In this document: positions 10,430-19,340 of the stretch, one piece after another
Numbering within the stretch: position 1 is the first letter of the stretch
Layout of the letters: every line of letters begins with the position of its first letter
DNA from: Marinomonas sp. KMM3893
Lineage (GTDB): Bacteria; Pseudomonadota; Gammaproteobacteria; Pseudomonadales; Marinomonadaceae
DNA length: 64,000 bases
Direction of reading: 5' to 3'
Assembly: GCF_004352855.1 (NCBI RefSeq)
Contig: NZ_SJSC01000003.1
Location: forward strand, 558,001-622,000
Notes under the pieces: model-generated
What the model saw: the letters and a program-made list of their open reading frames with translations, nothing else
Told to the model about the DNA's origin: nothing
Database searches by the model: none
Program-made: the position numbers and the translations under genes

Positions 10430-11490
10430 TCAATGCTTTGCATGGTCGGTTGAGTTTCTAGTTTTATGTTGGCTTGGTACGATTGTCTTCCTCTGTATCC
10501 CAGTAGTGAGATGGTCGTTCCGGGTTTCATTGAAGCAATTAAATTTCGTGTTTTAAATGGGTTGTCACTCGTCGCATTGTTGATTTTGACTATGATGTCC
10601 CCGATCTGAATACCTGCTTTGTCGGCAGGGCTTTCCTTGGTTATTTCGCTAACAATTAATCCATGATCTACCGGCAAAGCTAAGCTTTTAGCCAGTGTAG
10701 AGGTGATTTTTTTCGCATCCATTCCCAAATAGGCGCGCACAACGCGACCGCGTTTTATCAAATCGCGCATCACTTGAACCGCATCATCAACAGGTGTGGC
10801 AAAGCCAATTCCTTGAGAGCCGCCGCTGCTAGAGTAGATGGCCGAGCTGATGCCGATAAGCTCACCTTGTAGGTTGATCAGGGCGCCACCGGAGTTGCCT
10901 GGGTTAATGGCGGCATCGGTCTGGATAAAGTTTTCATAGGTGTTAAGGCCAATGCTGTTTCGTCCTTTGGCGCTGATGATGCCAGAGGTGACCGTTTGGC
11001 CTATGCCAAAGGGGTTGCCGATGGCGAGTGTTTTATCGCCCACGGAAACTAAGCTGCTTCTGCCGAGCTTGATGGGCGTCAAATTGGGTACGGTTATTTT
11101 CAATACGGCAAGATCTGTCGATGGGTCTGAGCCAATCAGTTTTGCTTCAATTTGACGATCATCATGTAGGCCAACCACAATGCGTTGAGCGTTTTGAATG
11201 ACGTGGTGGTTGGTGAGAATAAAGCCATCTGCAGAGACAATAACCCCCGAGCCTAAATTGATGGTTTGAGGGTGTGTGGGGTTGTTGAGTGGGTTGTCTT
11301 GCAGTGGGGTGTTTTTGGGTGAAACTTGAGTGTAAATGTTGACGACAGAGGGCGCTGCTTTTTCAACTGGGGCTGCGTAACTGTTTTCTGCCACTTTCTT
11401 TTTTTCTTGAATGAGTAAGGTTGCAAGCCCTATACAAGTGCCGAGAAGAATGGCGATAATAAGTGGTGTCCACTGATTTTTCTGATTCAT
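10423..11490 (-). CDS. DegS/AlgW-like periplasmic serine protease
   Basis: Membrane-anchored trypsin-like protease with one PDZ domain, 355 residues. In DegS/AlgW this architecture senses misfolded outer-membrane proteins and makes the first cut in the anti-sigma factor of the RpoE-type stress pathway. One transmembrane helix (residues ~9-27) precedes the protease domain; the catalytic triad is H96 (TNHHVI), D126 (STDLAVL) and S200 (GNSGGAL). A PDZ domain follows from about 250 (GLIVSEITKESPADKAG). Convergent with the hisGD operon; algW lies next to the his genes in Pseudomonas too. Whether it is functionally DegS or a MucD-like quality-control protease is inferred from the single PDZ and the anchor. 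Confidence 0.88.
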   Translation of the reverse strand: MNQKNQWTPLIIAILLGTCIGLATLLIQEKKKVAENSYAAPVEKAAPSVVNIYTQVSPKNTPLQDNPLNNPTHPQTINLGSGVIVSADGFILTNHHVIQNAQRIVVGLHDDRQIEAKLIGSDPSTDLAVLKITVPNLTPIKLGRSSLVSVGDKTLAIGNPFGIGQTVTSGIISAKGRNSIGLNTYENFIQTDAAINPGNSGGALINLQGELIGISSAIYSSSGGSQGIGFATPVDDAVQVMRDLIKRGRVVRAYLGMDAKKITSTLAKSLALPVDHGLIVSEITKESPADKAGIQIGDIIVKINNATSDNPFKTRNLIASMKPGTTISLLGYRGRQSYQANIKLETQPTMQSIDY

Positions 11491-11504
11491 AGATAGAGGT
11501 TGTT

Positions 11505-12269
11505 TTGCTGCGAAATGAATTTAAACGGTTATTAGATAGTACGTTGAGTCCGCACAGATTTAAAGATTATGCGCCCAATGGTCTTCAGGTGGAAGGGAAA
11601 AGTAACATTGAGCGTGTGGTGACGGGAGTGACGGCTTGTCAGGCGCTGATTGATGCGGCGGTTGCGCACGGTGCGGATGCGATTTTTGTTCATCACGGCT
11701 ATTTCTGGAAAAACGAAGCGCCCGAAATTACCAGTATGAAGTACCGTCGTTTATCTGCTTTGATCAAAAACGATATTAACTTGTTTGGCTACCATTTGCC
11801 GCTGGATGCTCATCCTGTTTATGGCAACAATGCGGGGTTGGCTGACGCATTAGGGTTGCAGGGCGAGCGCCGTTCATTGCAAGCGGGTCTGCCGTTGGAG
11901 GAGGCGATTGGGGTTGTCGGTGAGCTGGCTCAAGCGATGACAACGCAAGCCTTTAAGGCGTTGGTGGAAAAGGCGGTTGGTCGAGACGTTTTGCTTGAGG
12001 CTGTGTCTAGCAAAGAGATTAAGACGGTAGCGCTGTGTACTGGTGGTGCGCAAGGCTATATCGAGCAGGCTTATTTGGCGGGTGCGGATGTGTTTATCAC
12101 CGGCGAAGTGTCTGAACAAACGATCCACATAGCGCGCGAGTTAGGCATACATTTTGTGGCAGCGGGGCATCATGCGACGGAACGTTTTGGCGCGCAGGCA
12201 ATAGCGACCTTGTTGCAAGAAGAATACGGAATGGATGCGATATTCATTGATATCGATAACCCAGCCTAG
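11505..12269 (+). CDS. Nif3-like dinuclear metal-centre protein (YbgI family)
   Basis: Nif3/YbgI family protein of 254 residues, often annotated GTP cyclohydrolase 1 type 2 homologue, with a toroidal hexamer and a di-metal site. Metal-binding histidines are seen in FVHHGYFWK, GYHLPLDAHP and near the end in AGHHATERFG. The start appears to be TTG at 11505, with AGAGG just upstream, because it restores the usual N-terminus before APNGLQVEG. Divergent from the DegS-like gene with only 14 bp between start codons. The cellular role of the family is unsettled. Confidence 0.85.
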   Translation: MLRNEFKRLLDSTLSPHRFKDYAPNGLQVEGKSNIERVVTGVTACQALIDAAVAHGADAIFVHHGYFWKNEAPEITSMKYRRLSALIKNDINLFGYHLPLDAHPVYGNNAGLADALGLQGERRSLQAGLPLEEAIGVVGELAQAMTTQAFKALVEKAVGRDVLLEAVSSKEIKTVALCTGGAQGYIEQAYLAGADVFITGEVSEQTIHIARELGIHFVAAGHHATERFGAQAIATLLQEEYGMDAIFIDIDNPA

Positions 12270-12291
12270 GGTTGCCTGAAAAGAAAGTAAA

Positions 12292-12322
12292 AAAAAGAGG
12301 CTTCATCATGAGCCTCTTTTTA
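12292..12322. terminator. Bidirectional Rho-independent terminator
   Basis: A perfect AAAAAGAGGCT / AGCCTCTTTTT stem with an 8-nt loop lies between the convergent nif3-like and zapG-like genes. A-run and T-run flank the stem, so it can serve both strands. Confidence 0.9.
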
Positions 12323-12342
12323 GTGGGATAGAGAGTAGTGTG

Positions 12343-12798
12343 TTAGATTGCTCTGGTGGGTTCGAGAGACTCTGGTTTGTTCTTCAGCCCAAAATCTTCA
12401 CTCAGCATGCCTTGCTCAGCGTCGTTTTTAAGAGCGTAATCACGAGGCGGTTCAGTGATGTCCTCTTCTGCTGCTACAGGCGTGCTTTGAGGGTTGATCG
12501 AAACCGGTATGTCGATATGGCTTAACTGGCTAGCACCAGAAGATAGATTTTTTCTCAACTCTGCTAGACGTTTTTCAGCCGTTAATAAATGTTCATTACT
12601 GTCTGAGAAGAAATTGTCGATAATGACTTGTTTCTTATCCAGTTCTTGTTGCAGGGACTTGATAGTAATGGCATTCGAGCTAGAGGAAGATTCTTTCTCC
12701 GTGCTTTTCGAGGTAATGCTTCTTAATACAAGGGCAATGGCGAAGCCGACAATGGCGCCAGTAACAAAAACAATAATGTTGAATTCTTCCAAGTTCAT
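12343..12798 (-). CDS. zapG: DUF1043 inner-membrane protein (YhcB/ZapG-like)
   Basis: A single N-terminal transmembrane helix (IIVFVTGAIVGFAIALVLRS) is followed by a cytoplasmic coiled coil (SLQQELDKKQVIIDNFFSD...HLLTAEKRLAELRKNL) and a disordered, proline- and acid-rich tail. This matches the YhcB/ZapG family involved in envelope biogenesis and division. The ATG at 12796-12798 has a good GGGAG site and gives 151 residues; an upstream in-frame ATG at 12846 lacks one. It is divergent from zapE, as in E. coli. Confidence 0.85.
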   Translation of the reverse strand: MNLEEFNIIVFVTGAIVGFAIALVLRSITSKSTEKESSSSSNAITIKSLQQELDKKQVIIDNFFSDSNEHLLTAEKRLAELRKNLSSGASQLSHIDIPVSINPQSTPVAAEEDITEPPRDYALKNDAEQGMLSEDFGLKNKPESLEPTRAI

Positions 12799-12927
12799 AA
12801 TGTGCTCCCAAAAATCAGAGGCTATTATAGCCGAAATCCTCTCCACGATAACACCTTGCTAGGTGTTGTTTAAGTATCTATTTGATAGAATACGCTTTAT
12901 TAATTTAATTGTGACGAAAGAGCAACG

Positions 12928-14028
12928 ATGACGCCTATTACTCGATATAAACAGGATTTAGAAAAAGAAGATTTTCATTACGACCCAGCGCAAGAAGAAG
13001 CAGTAGAAGCACTTCAGGACTTGTTTGATCGATTGGTAGCGAAGCAAAATCAGGTGCCTTCTGGTGGGTTGTTTGGTCTTTTTCGTAAGAAGAAAGAGAT
13101 TGAAGTAGAAACAGGTTTGTACTTCTGGGGCGGAGTAGGGCGCGGTAAAACCTATTTAATGGATACTTTTTTTGAGTGTCTACCGACTGAGAAGAAAATG
13201 CGTTTGCACTTTCACCGCTTTATGCAAATGGTGCATCAGGAGATGCGTAAGCTAGAGCACGTTAAGAATCCATTGGAAATAGTGGGCAAGCAAATCTCTG
13301 AAAAGGCGCAAGTCTTGTGTTTTGATGAGTTTTTTGTGACGGACATTACCGATGCGATGATTTTGGCCGGTCTGCTGGAAGTGTTGTTCAAAAATGGCAC
13401 CACCTTGGTGGCCACGTCCAATATTGAGCCAGATGGCTTGTATAAAAACGGTTTGCAGCGTGCGCGCTTCTTGCCTGCGATTGACCTGGTTAATAAGCAC
13501 ACCAAGGTATTGAATGTAGACGGTGGCGTTGATTATCGTTTGAGAACCTTGAAGCAGGCTCAGCTTTACCATTACCCGCTGACGGCTGAATCCAATGACG
13601 TGCTGGCGGCTCGCTTTATGAGTTTGATTTCAGATGCCTCGCACATTGAAGAGAACGGCGCTGTGGAGATCGAAGGGCGTCAAATTCCTTTCGTGAAAAG
13701 TTGTGAAACAATGGCGTGGTTTGATGTAAAAGCCTTATGTGACGGGCCTCGAAGTCAGGTGGACTACATCGAAATCGCTAAGTTGTACACGACCGTCTTG
13801 ATCGCCAATTTGCCTCAGATGGACGCCAGTCGAGATGATTTGGCGCGCCGTTTTATTAACCTCATCGATGAGTTTTACGACCGTCATGTGAAGGTGATTA
13901 TTACTGCGGACGTTGCGATTCCAGACATCTATACTGGTACGCGTTTGGCGTTTGAGTACGATCGTACCGTGAGCCGTTTGCTGGAAATGCAATCTGAAGA
14001 CTATTTATCACTAGAACATCGCCCATAA
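12928..14028 (+). CDS. zapE: Cell division ATPase ZapE (AFG1 family)
   Basis: AFG1-like AAA ATPase, 366 residues, that in E. coli associates with the Z ring and affects FtsZ bundling. Walker A GGVGRGKTY (about residues 68-76), Walker B-like LCFDEFFVTDITDAM and sensor residues ATSNIEPDGLY are evident. Located between the divergent zapG-like gene and rplM-rpsI, a conserved arrangement. A hairpin with a T-run just after the stop (14053) ends the transcript and overlaps the rplM promoter region. Confidence 0.94.
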   Translation: MTPITRYKQDLEKEDFHYDPAQEEAVEALQDLFDRLVAKQNQVPSGGLFGLFRKKKEIEVETGLYFWGGVGRGKTYLMDTFFECLPTEKKMRLHFHRFMQMVHQEMRKLEHVKNPLEIVGKQISEKAQVLCFDEFFVTDITDAMILAGLLEVLFKNGTTLVATSNIEPDGLYKNGLQRARFLPAIDLVNKHTKVLNVDGGVDYRLRTLKQAQLYHYPLTAESNDVLAARFMSLISDASHIEENGAVEIEGRQIPFVKSCETMAWFDVKALCDGPRSQVDYIEIAKLYTTVLIANLPQMDASRDDLARRFINLIDEFYDRHVKVIITADVAIPDIYTGTRLAFEYDRTVSRLLEMQSEDYLSLEHRP

Positions 14029-14052
14029 AAGTGCTTTACGGCTTTATTCTTT

Positions 14053-14086
14053 AGGCGTGCTGTTATATACTCCGCACGCCTTTTTA
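14053..14086 (+). terminator. zapE terminator hairpin with embedded rplM -10 box
   Basis: An AGGCGTGC / GCACGCCT stem (14053-14060 with 14074-14081) is followed by TTTTT. The loop contains TATACT at 14066-14071, a good sigma-70 -10 element positioned for an rplM promoter; the -35 match (TTTATT, 17 bp away) is weak. Terminator and promoter therefore appear superimposed. Confidence 0.65.
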
Positions 14087-14100
14087 GAAGGTAAGTGTAC

Positions 14101-14165
14101 GTTATTAAAAATCGAAAGTGCTTTAATAACCAATAATAATAGGTATAGCGTGTCATTGAACACGC
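14101..14165 (+). promoter_or_regulatory. Structured rplM 5' leader (two hairpins)
   Basis: Two perfect stems lie in the leader: GTTATTAAA / TTTAATAAC (14101-14109 with 14122-14130) and GCGTGT / ACACGC (14148-14153 with 14160-14165) with loop CATTGA. The second ends about 19 bp before the rplM ATG. The E. coli rplM-rpsI operon is autoregulated through its leader, so an equivalent role is plausible but inferred. Confidence 0.5.
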
Positions 14166-14184
14166 GTATTGAAAGGGTTTTTTG

Positions 14185-14613
14185 ATGAAAACTTTTACAG
14201 CTAAACCTGCTGAAGTACGCCGCGACTGGTTCGTGGTTGATGCTGAAGGCAAAACTCTAGGCCGTTTGGCTACCGAAATTGCTCGCCGTTTACGCGGTAA
14301 GCATAAAGCTGAATACACTCCGCACGTTGACACTGGTGATTACATCGTTGTTATCAATGCTGAGAAAGTTCACGTTTCTGGTAACAAAGCAGCTGCGAAA
14401 CAATACTACCGCCACACTGGTTACCCAGGCGGCTTGCGTTCTATGAATTTCGAGAAGTTGATTGATCACGCTCCTGAGCGCGTTCTTGAAATCGCCGTAA
14501 AAGGTATGTTGCCAAAAGGTCCTTTGGGCCGCGCAATGCACAAGAAAATGAAAGTGTACGCTGGTACTGAGCATCCACATGCTGCTCAACAGCCTCAAGC
14601 CCTTAACATTTAA
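14185..14613 (+). CDS. rplM: Large ribosomal subunit protein uL13
   Basis: Early-assembling 50S protein that binds 23S rRNA. 142 residues from the ATG at 14185, the usual size. Family signatures are [45 protein letters not shown] and the C-terminal [18 protein letters not shown]. The RBS gaaagg precedes the start. Forms the conserved pair with rpsI 14 bp downstream. Confidence 0.98.
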   Translation: MKTFTAKPAEVRRDWFVVDAEGKTLGRLATEIARRLRGKHKAEYTPHVDTGDYIVVINAEKVHVSGNKAAAKQYYRHTGYPGGLRSMNFEKLIDHAPERVLEIAVKGMLPKGPLGRAMHKKMKVYAGTEHPHAAQQPQALNI

Positions 14614-14627
14614 TACGGAAGATCATT

Positions 14628-15020
14628 ATGTCAGCTACTCAATACTACGGTACAGGTCGTCGTAAAACGTCTACCGCTCGTGTGTTCCTTAAAGCCGGTA
14701 CTGGTAACCTAGTTATCAACAACCGCTCGCTTGCTCAGTACTTCGGTCGTGAAACGGCTCAAATGGTTGTTCGTCAGCCTCTTGAACTTGTTGACGCTAC
14801 TGAAAAATTTGACGTTTACATCACTGTTAAAGGTGGTGGTATTTCTGGTCAAGCTGGTGCAATCCGCCATGGTATCACTCGCGCATTGATGCAATACGAC
14901 GAAACACTACGCCGCACTCTACGTTCTGCCGGTTTCGTTACTCGTGACTCTCGTGAAGTTGAACGTAAAAAAGTGGGTCTACGCAAAGCACGTCGTCGTC
15001 CTCAGTTCTCAAAACGTTAA
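14628..15020 (+). CDS. rpsI: Small ribosomal subunit protein uS9
   Basis: 30S subunit protein whose basic C-terminal tail reaches the P-site tRNA. 130 residues with the hallmark [15 protein letters not shown] at the N-terminus, [15 protein letters not shown] in the middle and the terminal [18 protein letters not shown], ending in the invariant SKR. Second gene of the rplM operon; a strong terminator follows. Confidence 0.98.
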   Translation: MSATQYYGTGRRKTSTARVFLKAGTGNLVINNRSLAQYFGRETAQMVVRQPLELVDATEKFDVYITVKGGGISGQAGAIRHGITRALMQYDETLRRTLRSAGFVTRDSREVERKKVGLRKARRRPQFSKR

Positions 15021-15039
15021 TTTTCGTTTTCAGATTATC

Positions 15040-15076
15040 AAAACGCTTGGTGTGTTTGCACCAGGCGTTTTTTTTA
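15040..15076 (+). terminator. Rho-independent terminator after rpsI
   Basis: AAACGCTTGGTG pairs with CACCAGGCGTTT (15041-15052 with 15059-15070, one wobble) around a 6-nt loop, followed by eight or more T. Confidence 0.93.
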
Positions 15077-15270
15077 TTCTAAATTTGTCAAAAAGAGAAA
15101 TGAGAAGGCGTAGAGTTAAGCGCATTTATTGAATAGAATGTGATTAACTCTGTGAGCTTTTGACTGAAAAAAACGATTAAAAAGCCGCTTTTAATGGCCT
15201 GTTATAAGAGTAAGTAAACGGACTGCTTAGCATGTGGTCGGTTTCTCGCTTAGGATGGAGTAGTGCGCTG

Positions 15271-15864
15271 GTGGCAAATGAAGTGAATAAAGGGCGTCGT
15301 CAGTTTCTAATTGGCTCGACCTGTACGCTAGGTGCCCTGGGTGCTGTTGGCGTTGCAACGCCGTTTGTGGCGGCTTGGCAACCCAGTCGCCAGAGTCGCG
15401 CCGCTGGGGCGCCGATTCAAGTGGATATTAGCAAGCTAGAGTTAGGGCAGCAGATGACCGTTGAGTGGCAAGGGCAGCCCGTCTGGGTCGTGAAGCGAAC
15501 CCCGCAGAATCTCACTGATTTAGCCAGTTTAACCGCTCAGCTGGTGGACCCCTCTTCGCAAAAAGATCAACAACCTAGCTATGCGCAAAATACCTATCGT
15601 TCGATCAAGCCTGAAATATCCGTATTGATAGGTATTTGTACGCACCTAGGGTGCTCACCAACGTATCGCCCTGACCGCGCCGCTAAAGATTTGGATGCAT
15701 CGTGGAAGGGCGGCTTTGTTTGTCCATGTCATGGCTCTCGTTTTGATTTGGCGGGAAGGGCGTACAAGCATTATCCTGCGCAAGCGAATTTAATAGTGCC
15801 GCCTTATTTTTATAAAACCGACACGGTGATTGAAATTGGCGTTAGCCGTGAGGTTAAGGCCTAA
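15271..15864 (+). CDS. petA: Ubiquinol-cytochrome c reductase Rieske iron-sulfur subunit
   Basis: Rieske [2Fe-2S] subunit of the bc1 complex, passing electrons from ubiquinol to cytochrome c1. Twin-arginine-type N-terminus (NKGRRQFLIG) with one membrane helix, then the Rieske domain. Cluster ligands are C123 and H125 (CTHLGC) and C151 and H154 (CPCHGS); C128 and C153 form the usual disulfide. The GTG start at 15271 with GGAG 10 bp upstream gives 197 residues and fits homologues; an in-frame ATG at 15232 would add 13 residues but has no clear RBS. Overlaps petB by one base. Confidence 0.96.
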   Translation: MANEVNKGRRQFLIGSTCTLGALGAVGVATPFVAAWQPSRQSRAAGAPIQVDISKLELGQQMTVEWQGQPVWVVKRTPQNLTDLASLTAQLVDPSSQKDQQPSYAQNTYRSIKPEISVLIGICTHLGCSPTYRPDRAAKDLDASWKGGFVCPCHGSRFDLAGRAYKHYPAQANLIVPPYFYKTDTVIEIGVSREVKA

Positions 15865-17102
15865 TGGCGGTATTGCGTGGTGTGGTGGATTGGTTAGACG
15901 AGCGCTTTCCTATTAAGTCTTTGTATAAGAAGCATTTCACCGAATATCATGTGCCTAAAAACCTCAATCTTATGTATGTGTTTGGGGTGCTGGCTCTCGT
16001 CTTGATGGCGAATCAGTTGCTCACTGGGATTTGGTTGGCCATGAGTTATGAGCCTTCACCTGAGAAGGCGTTTGCATCGATCCAATATATTATGCGTGAC
16101 CTGCCTTATGGCTGGTTGATTCGCTACCTGCATACCACGGGCGCCTCAGCGCTGTTTATTGTGTTGTATTTTCATGTTTTGCGCAGCTTGTTGTATGGCT
16201 CTTATCAAAAACCGAGAGAGCTTGTTTGGTTGTTCGGGATGACTTTATATTTTGTCATCATGATCGAGGGTTTTCTGGGGTATTTGTTGCCATGGGGGCA
16301 AATGTCTTATTGGGGCGCGCAAGTGATTACCTCTATTTTTGGCAGTATTCCTGTGGTGGGCACGAGTTTGCAAGAGTGGGTCAGAGGGGATTATTTTGTC
16401 TCTGGCGTAACGCTAAAGCGTTTTTATGCTTTGCATGTGATTGCCTTTCCGTTGTTGCTTTTGTTGTTGGTTTTTTTGCACCTTTCCACGTTGCGACACG
16501 TGGGGTCCAATAACCCTGCGGGCATAGACATTAAGAAGCACCGAGACCAAAACGGCGTTCCTTTGGATACGATTCCTTTTGCGCCGTACTTTGTAAGCAA
16601 AGAGGTTTTGGCCATCGGTGTGTTCTTGTTTTTGTTTTGTATTGTGGTGTTCTTTTTTCCGACTATGGGCGGTTACTTTTTAGAGAAGGCCAATTTGGAG
16701 CCTGCCAATCGGCTGCAGACGCCTGAGCATATTGCTGCGCTCTGGTATTTCACTCCTTTTTACGCCATGTTGCGGGCAGTGACTTTTTCGTTGTTTGGTT
16801 TAGATGCCAAATTTTTAGGGGCCTTGGTTATGGTGTCTGCGGTGGTTGTGCCTTTTGCTTTGCCATGGCTGGACAAAAGCCCTGTGAAATCCATTCGTTA
16901 TAAAGGTCGATTAAGTAAGCTTTTCTTGATGCTGTTTTGTCTCAGCTTTGTGCTCTTGGGTGTGGTTGGGAGTCTGCCTGTTAGCGCGCTTTCGACGGGC
17001 ATCGCGCAGTTGTGTAGTGTGCTGTATTTTGCTTACTTCTTGTTAATGCCTTGGTATTCTCGCTATGAAACGACCTTGCCTGTTCCAGAAAGGGTGCAGT
17101 AA
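15864..17102 (+). CDS. petB: Ubiquinol-cytochrome c reductase cytochrome b subunit
   Basis: Di-heme membrane core of complex III, 412 residues, about eight or nine transmembrane helices. Heme-ligating histidine pairs lie in YLHTTGASALFIVLYFHVLR and in the second pair region FYALHVIAFPLLLLLLVFLH. The Qo-site PEHIAALWYF motif is the PEWY equivalent found in proteobacteria. The ATG overlaps the petA stop (TAATG). Confidence 0.97.
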   Translation: MAVLRGVVDWLDERFPIKSLYKKHFTEYHVPKNLNLMYVFGVLALVLMANQLLTGIWLAMSYEPSPEKAFASIQYIMRDLPYGWLIRYLHTTGASALFIVLYFHVLRSLLYGSYQKPRELVWLFGMTLYFVIMIEGFLGYLLPWGQMSYWGAQVITSIFGSIPVVGTSLQEWVRGDYFVSGVTLKRFYALHVIAFPLLLLLLVFLHLSTLRHVGSNNPAGIDIKKHRDQNGVPLDTIPFAPYFVSKEVLAIGVFLFLFCIVVFFFPTMGGYFLEKANLEPANRLQTPEHIAALWYFTPFYAMLRAVTFSLFGLDAKFLGALVMVSAVVVPFALPWLDKSPVKSIRYKGRLSKLFLMLFCLSFVLLGVVGSLPVSALSTGIAQLCSVLYFAYFLLMPWYSRYETTLPVPERVQ

Positions 17103-17873
17103 ATGAAGCTTATCTGGCGACAAGTTATTTTAGCGTTGTGTTTCTTATTAAGCGTGCCTTTGGCGCTAGCAGAAACCGCGGCTTTGGATAAAATAACCCC
17201 TGATGCCGGTGACCTCGCGTCCTTACAGCGCGGTTTTGCTTTGTATTCAAACTATTGTTCCGGTTGTCATCAATTGCAATATGTACGATATAGTCGAGTC
17301 GCAGAAGATTTAACTATTCCTAAATCGTTATTTGCCGAAAATTTATTGCCGAAATATGCTAGAATAGGCGACCAAATTACATCAACAATGACAAAATCGG
17401 ACGCTAAGGCTTGGTTTGGTGTTGTTCCGCCGGATTTATCGCTGGCCGCGAGTCGCCATAGTCCAGATTGGATTTATCGCTACTTGCAGGGATTTTATCA
17501 GGATAAAACGCGCCCTTTTGGTGTGAATAATAGTGTTTCTCCAGATTCCATGATGCCAAATGTGTTAGAACATTTGCAGGGGGAGAGACAGCTGCGCTGC
17601 GAGGAAGCAGCGAATGCCTTTAATGGCAAGTATTCAATATCGACTCTATTGAGTGATTCAAAATGTGGTATTGTTGATGGAATAAAAAAAGGTCAACTGA
17701 CAGATCAAGAGTTTAAAAAAGTGGCGTATGATATCGCGAATTTTTTGGCTTACACTTCAGACCCTTCGCGGTCGGACAGGGAGTCTCTTGGATTGAAAGT
17801 GCTGCTTTTTATTGGTTTGTTTGTGCTTTTTGCTTATCTGCTAAAGCGAGAGTTTTGGCGGGATCTTGCATAA
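17103..17873 (+). CDS. petC: Ubiquinol-cytochrome c reductase cytochrome c1 subunit
   Basis: Periplasm-facing c-type cytochrome of the bc1 complex, accepting electrons from the Rieske protein. 256 residues: a signal peptide ending near ALA-ETAALDK, the heme attachment site CSGCH (C52, C55, H56), the sixth-ligand methionine region around DSMMPNVLEHL, and a C-terminal membrane anchor (VLLFIGLFVLFAYLLKREFW). Starts directly after the petB stop. Confidence 0.97.
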   Translation: MKLIWRQVILALCFLLSVPLALAETAALDKITPDAGDLASLQRGFALYSNYCSGCHQLQYVRYSRVAEDLTIPKSLFAENLLPKYARIGDQITSTMTKSDAKAWFGVVPPDLSLAASRHSPDWIYRYLQGFYQDKTRPFGVNNSVSPDSMMPNVLEHLQGERQLRCEEAANAFNGKYSISTLLSDSKCGIVDGIKKGQLTDQEFKKVAYDIANFLAYTSDPSRSDRESLGLKVLLFIGLFVLFAYLLKREFWRDLA

Positions 17874-17973
17874 AATTATCGACTGGTCAGTGAGTCTTAA
17901 CAAGACGAGTTGATTGGCCATTTTATTAGTTTGCCCTTTTGGGCTTGTGTTGTTTTTAAGATAGGGGTTATAC

Positions 17974-18606
17974 ATGGGTGTTATTGCTAAGCGCTCTTCA
18001 ATGACGTTCTTCTCCGATGGCGAAGATCATTACAGTCATCGAGTACGTATCGTGCTGGCTGAAAAAGCCGTTACTGTTGACATCATTGATGTGGACCCAT
18101 TCAATAAGCCAGATGAATTGGCTGATGTGAATCCATACAATGAATTGCCAGCCTTAGTAGATCGTGATTTGGTTCTTTATGAGCCAAACGTAATGATGGA
18201 ATATTTAGATGAGCGTTTTCCTCATCCGCCTCTATTACCTGTTTACCCTGTTGCTCGTGCAGAAAGCCGTTTGTACATGTACCGCATTCAGCGTGACTGG
18301 GCGAAATTGGTTGATTTGATTCTTTCTAGTAAAGACAAAGAAGCAGTGGCGCAAGCACAAAAAGAATTGCGTGAAGGCTTAATCAGCGTATCACCAATTT
18401 TTGAAGAAAAACCTTACTTTATGAGTGATGAGTTTACGATTGTTGATTGTTGTCTTGCGCCTATCTTATGGCGTTTGCCTGCGTTGGGCGTAGACATTCC
18501 AAAAGACCAAGCGGCTTCACTGCATAAGTATATGGACTTGGTTTTCTCTCGTGAGTCATTCAAAGAGAGCCTATCTGAAGCAGAACAAGAAATGCGCCTA
18601 GACTAA
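17974..18606 (+). CDS. sspA: Stringent starvation protein A
   Basis: GST-fold protein that binds RNA polymerase and affects stationary-phase and acid-stress transcription in E. coli. 210 residues, with an N-terminal thioredoxin-like domain ([22 protein letters not shown]) and a C-terminal helical GST domain ([16 protein letters not shown]). The catalytic GST cysteine/serine is not conserved, as expected for SspA. Lies downstream of petABC and upstream of sspB, a widespread order. Confidence 0.96.
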   Translation: MGVIAKRSSMTFFSDGEDHYSHRVRIVLAEKAVTVDIIDVDPFNKPDELADVNPYNELPALVDRDLVLYEPNVMMEYLDERFPHPPLLPVYPVARAESRLYMYRIQRDWAKLVDLILSSKDKEAVAQAQKELREGLISVSPIFEEKPYFMSDEFTIVDCCLAPILWRLPALGVDIPKDQAASLHKYMDLVFSRESFKESLSEAEQEMRLD

Positions 18607-18626
18607 TTTGTCTGGTATTTGATGTG

Positions 18627-18655
18627 AAAAAGGAGCTTGTATGGCTCCTTTTTTG
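18627..18655 (+). terminator. Rho-independent terminator after sspA
   Basis: AAAAAGGAGC / GCTCCTTTTT stem with a 7-nt loop and trailing T-run. sspB probably has partly independent transcription. Confidence 0.9.
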
Positions 18656-18778
18656 TACAAATTGTTTGCTGAACAACGAAAAGATAGTATCGGTTATGCA
18701 CTGTCATAGCGCTGATCGAATTTGACGTAAAGTAAAATATCGAATATCGGTTTTGCCTTGTTTATAAAGGTGAGAACC

Positions 18779-19174
18779 ATGGGAGTTGTAATGTTACCTA
18801 AAAGATCTTATTTGCTGAACGCGGCGTATCAGTGGGTGTCCGACAATGATATGACGCCTTACCTTTTGGTTGATGCAGACCACGAAGGTGCTGTAATACC
18901 AAGAGAGTTTGTGCAAGACGGTCAGATTGTATTGAATATCAGCATGTCTGCCGTGCGTCATTTGATTATGGACAAAGACGCGGTGTCTTTTGAAGCGCGC
19001 TTTAGTGGTAAGCCTATGCAGGTGTATGTTCCTATGAAGGCCGCCTTAGCCCTTTACGCCAAAGAAAATGGCGACGGTTTTGTGTTTCCTGACGAAGAGT
19101 TTCCAGAAGGACCAACAGAGCCAACGCCACCGAAACCTGAAAAGAAAGCGTTCACATTAAAAGTGGTCAAATAG
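18779..19174 (+). CDS. sspB: ClpXP protease specificity-enhancing factor SspB
   Basis: Adaptor that delivers ssrA-tagged proteins to ClpXP. The substrate-binding domain is recognisable (RSYLLNAAYQWVSDNDMTPYLLVDAD, DGQIVLNISMSAVRHL, ALALYAKENGDGFVF). The proline-rich linker ends in the ClpX-tethering tail LKVVK, like LRVVK in E. coli. Two starts are plausible: ATG 18779 (AAGGTGAG upstream) and ATG 18791 (GGGAG upstream); the first gives the usual spacing before RSYLL and was chosen. 131 residues. Confidence 0.94.
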   Translation: MGVVMLPKRSYLLNAAYQWVSDNDMTPYLLVDADHEGAVIPREFVQDGQIVLNISMSAVRHLIMDKDAVSFEARFSGKPMQVYVPMKAALALYAKENGDGFVFPDEEFPEGPTEPTPPKPEKKAFTLKVVK

Positions 19175-19221
19175 TCTGAATTCGCGACTAAACGCAGAAA
19201 TAAGACAATGTCAGATAAAAG

Positions 19222-19298
19222 AAGAGCCTGCGCATGAAGTCGCTCCTGGTGGTTGGATAACCAACATGGGGCGCTTCACGTGAGGCTCTTTTTTTTGG
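19222..19298 (+). terminator. Long-stem Rho-independent terminator after sspB
   Basis: AAGAGCCT (19222-19229) pairs with AGGCTCTT (19283-19290), followed by eight T. The ~50 nt between them also fold: ATGAAG/CTTCA arms and a perfect GTTGG / CCAAC tip (19252-19256 with 19261-19265) with loop ATAA. The stem is unusually long for a terminator. Confidence 0.8.
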
Positions 19299-19340
19299 TA
19301 TTTTTTAGCGGTGTTTTTGTGTTTGAAAAAAAGGCGTGAT

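Noticed and set aside
17920..17960. GCCCTTTTGGGC palindrome followed by T-rich sequence between petC and sspA as a terminator
   Set aside because: The symmetric core is short and the T-run is separated and interrupted. Not convincing as an intrinsic terminator.
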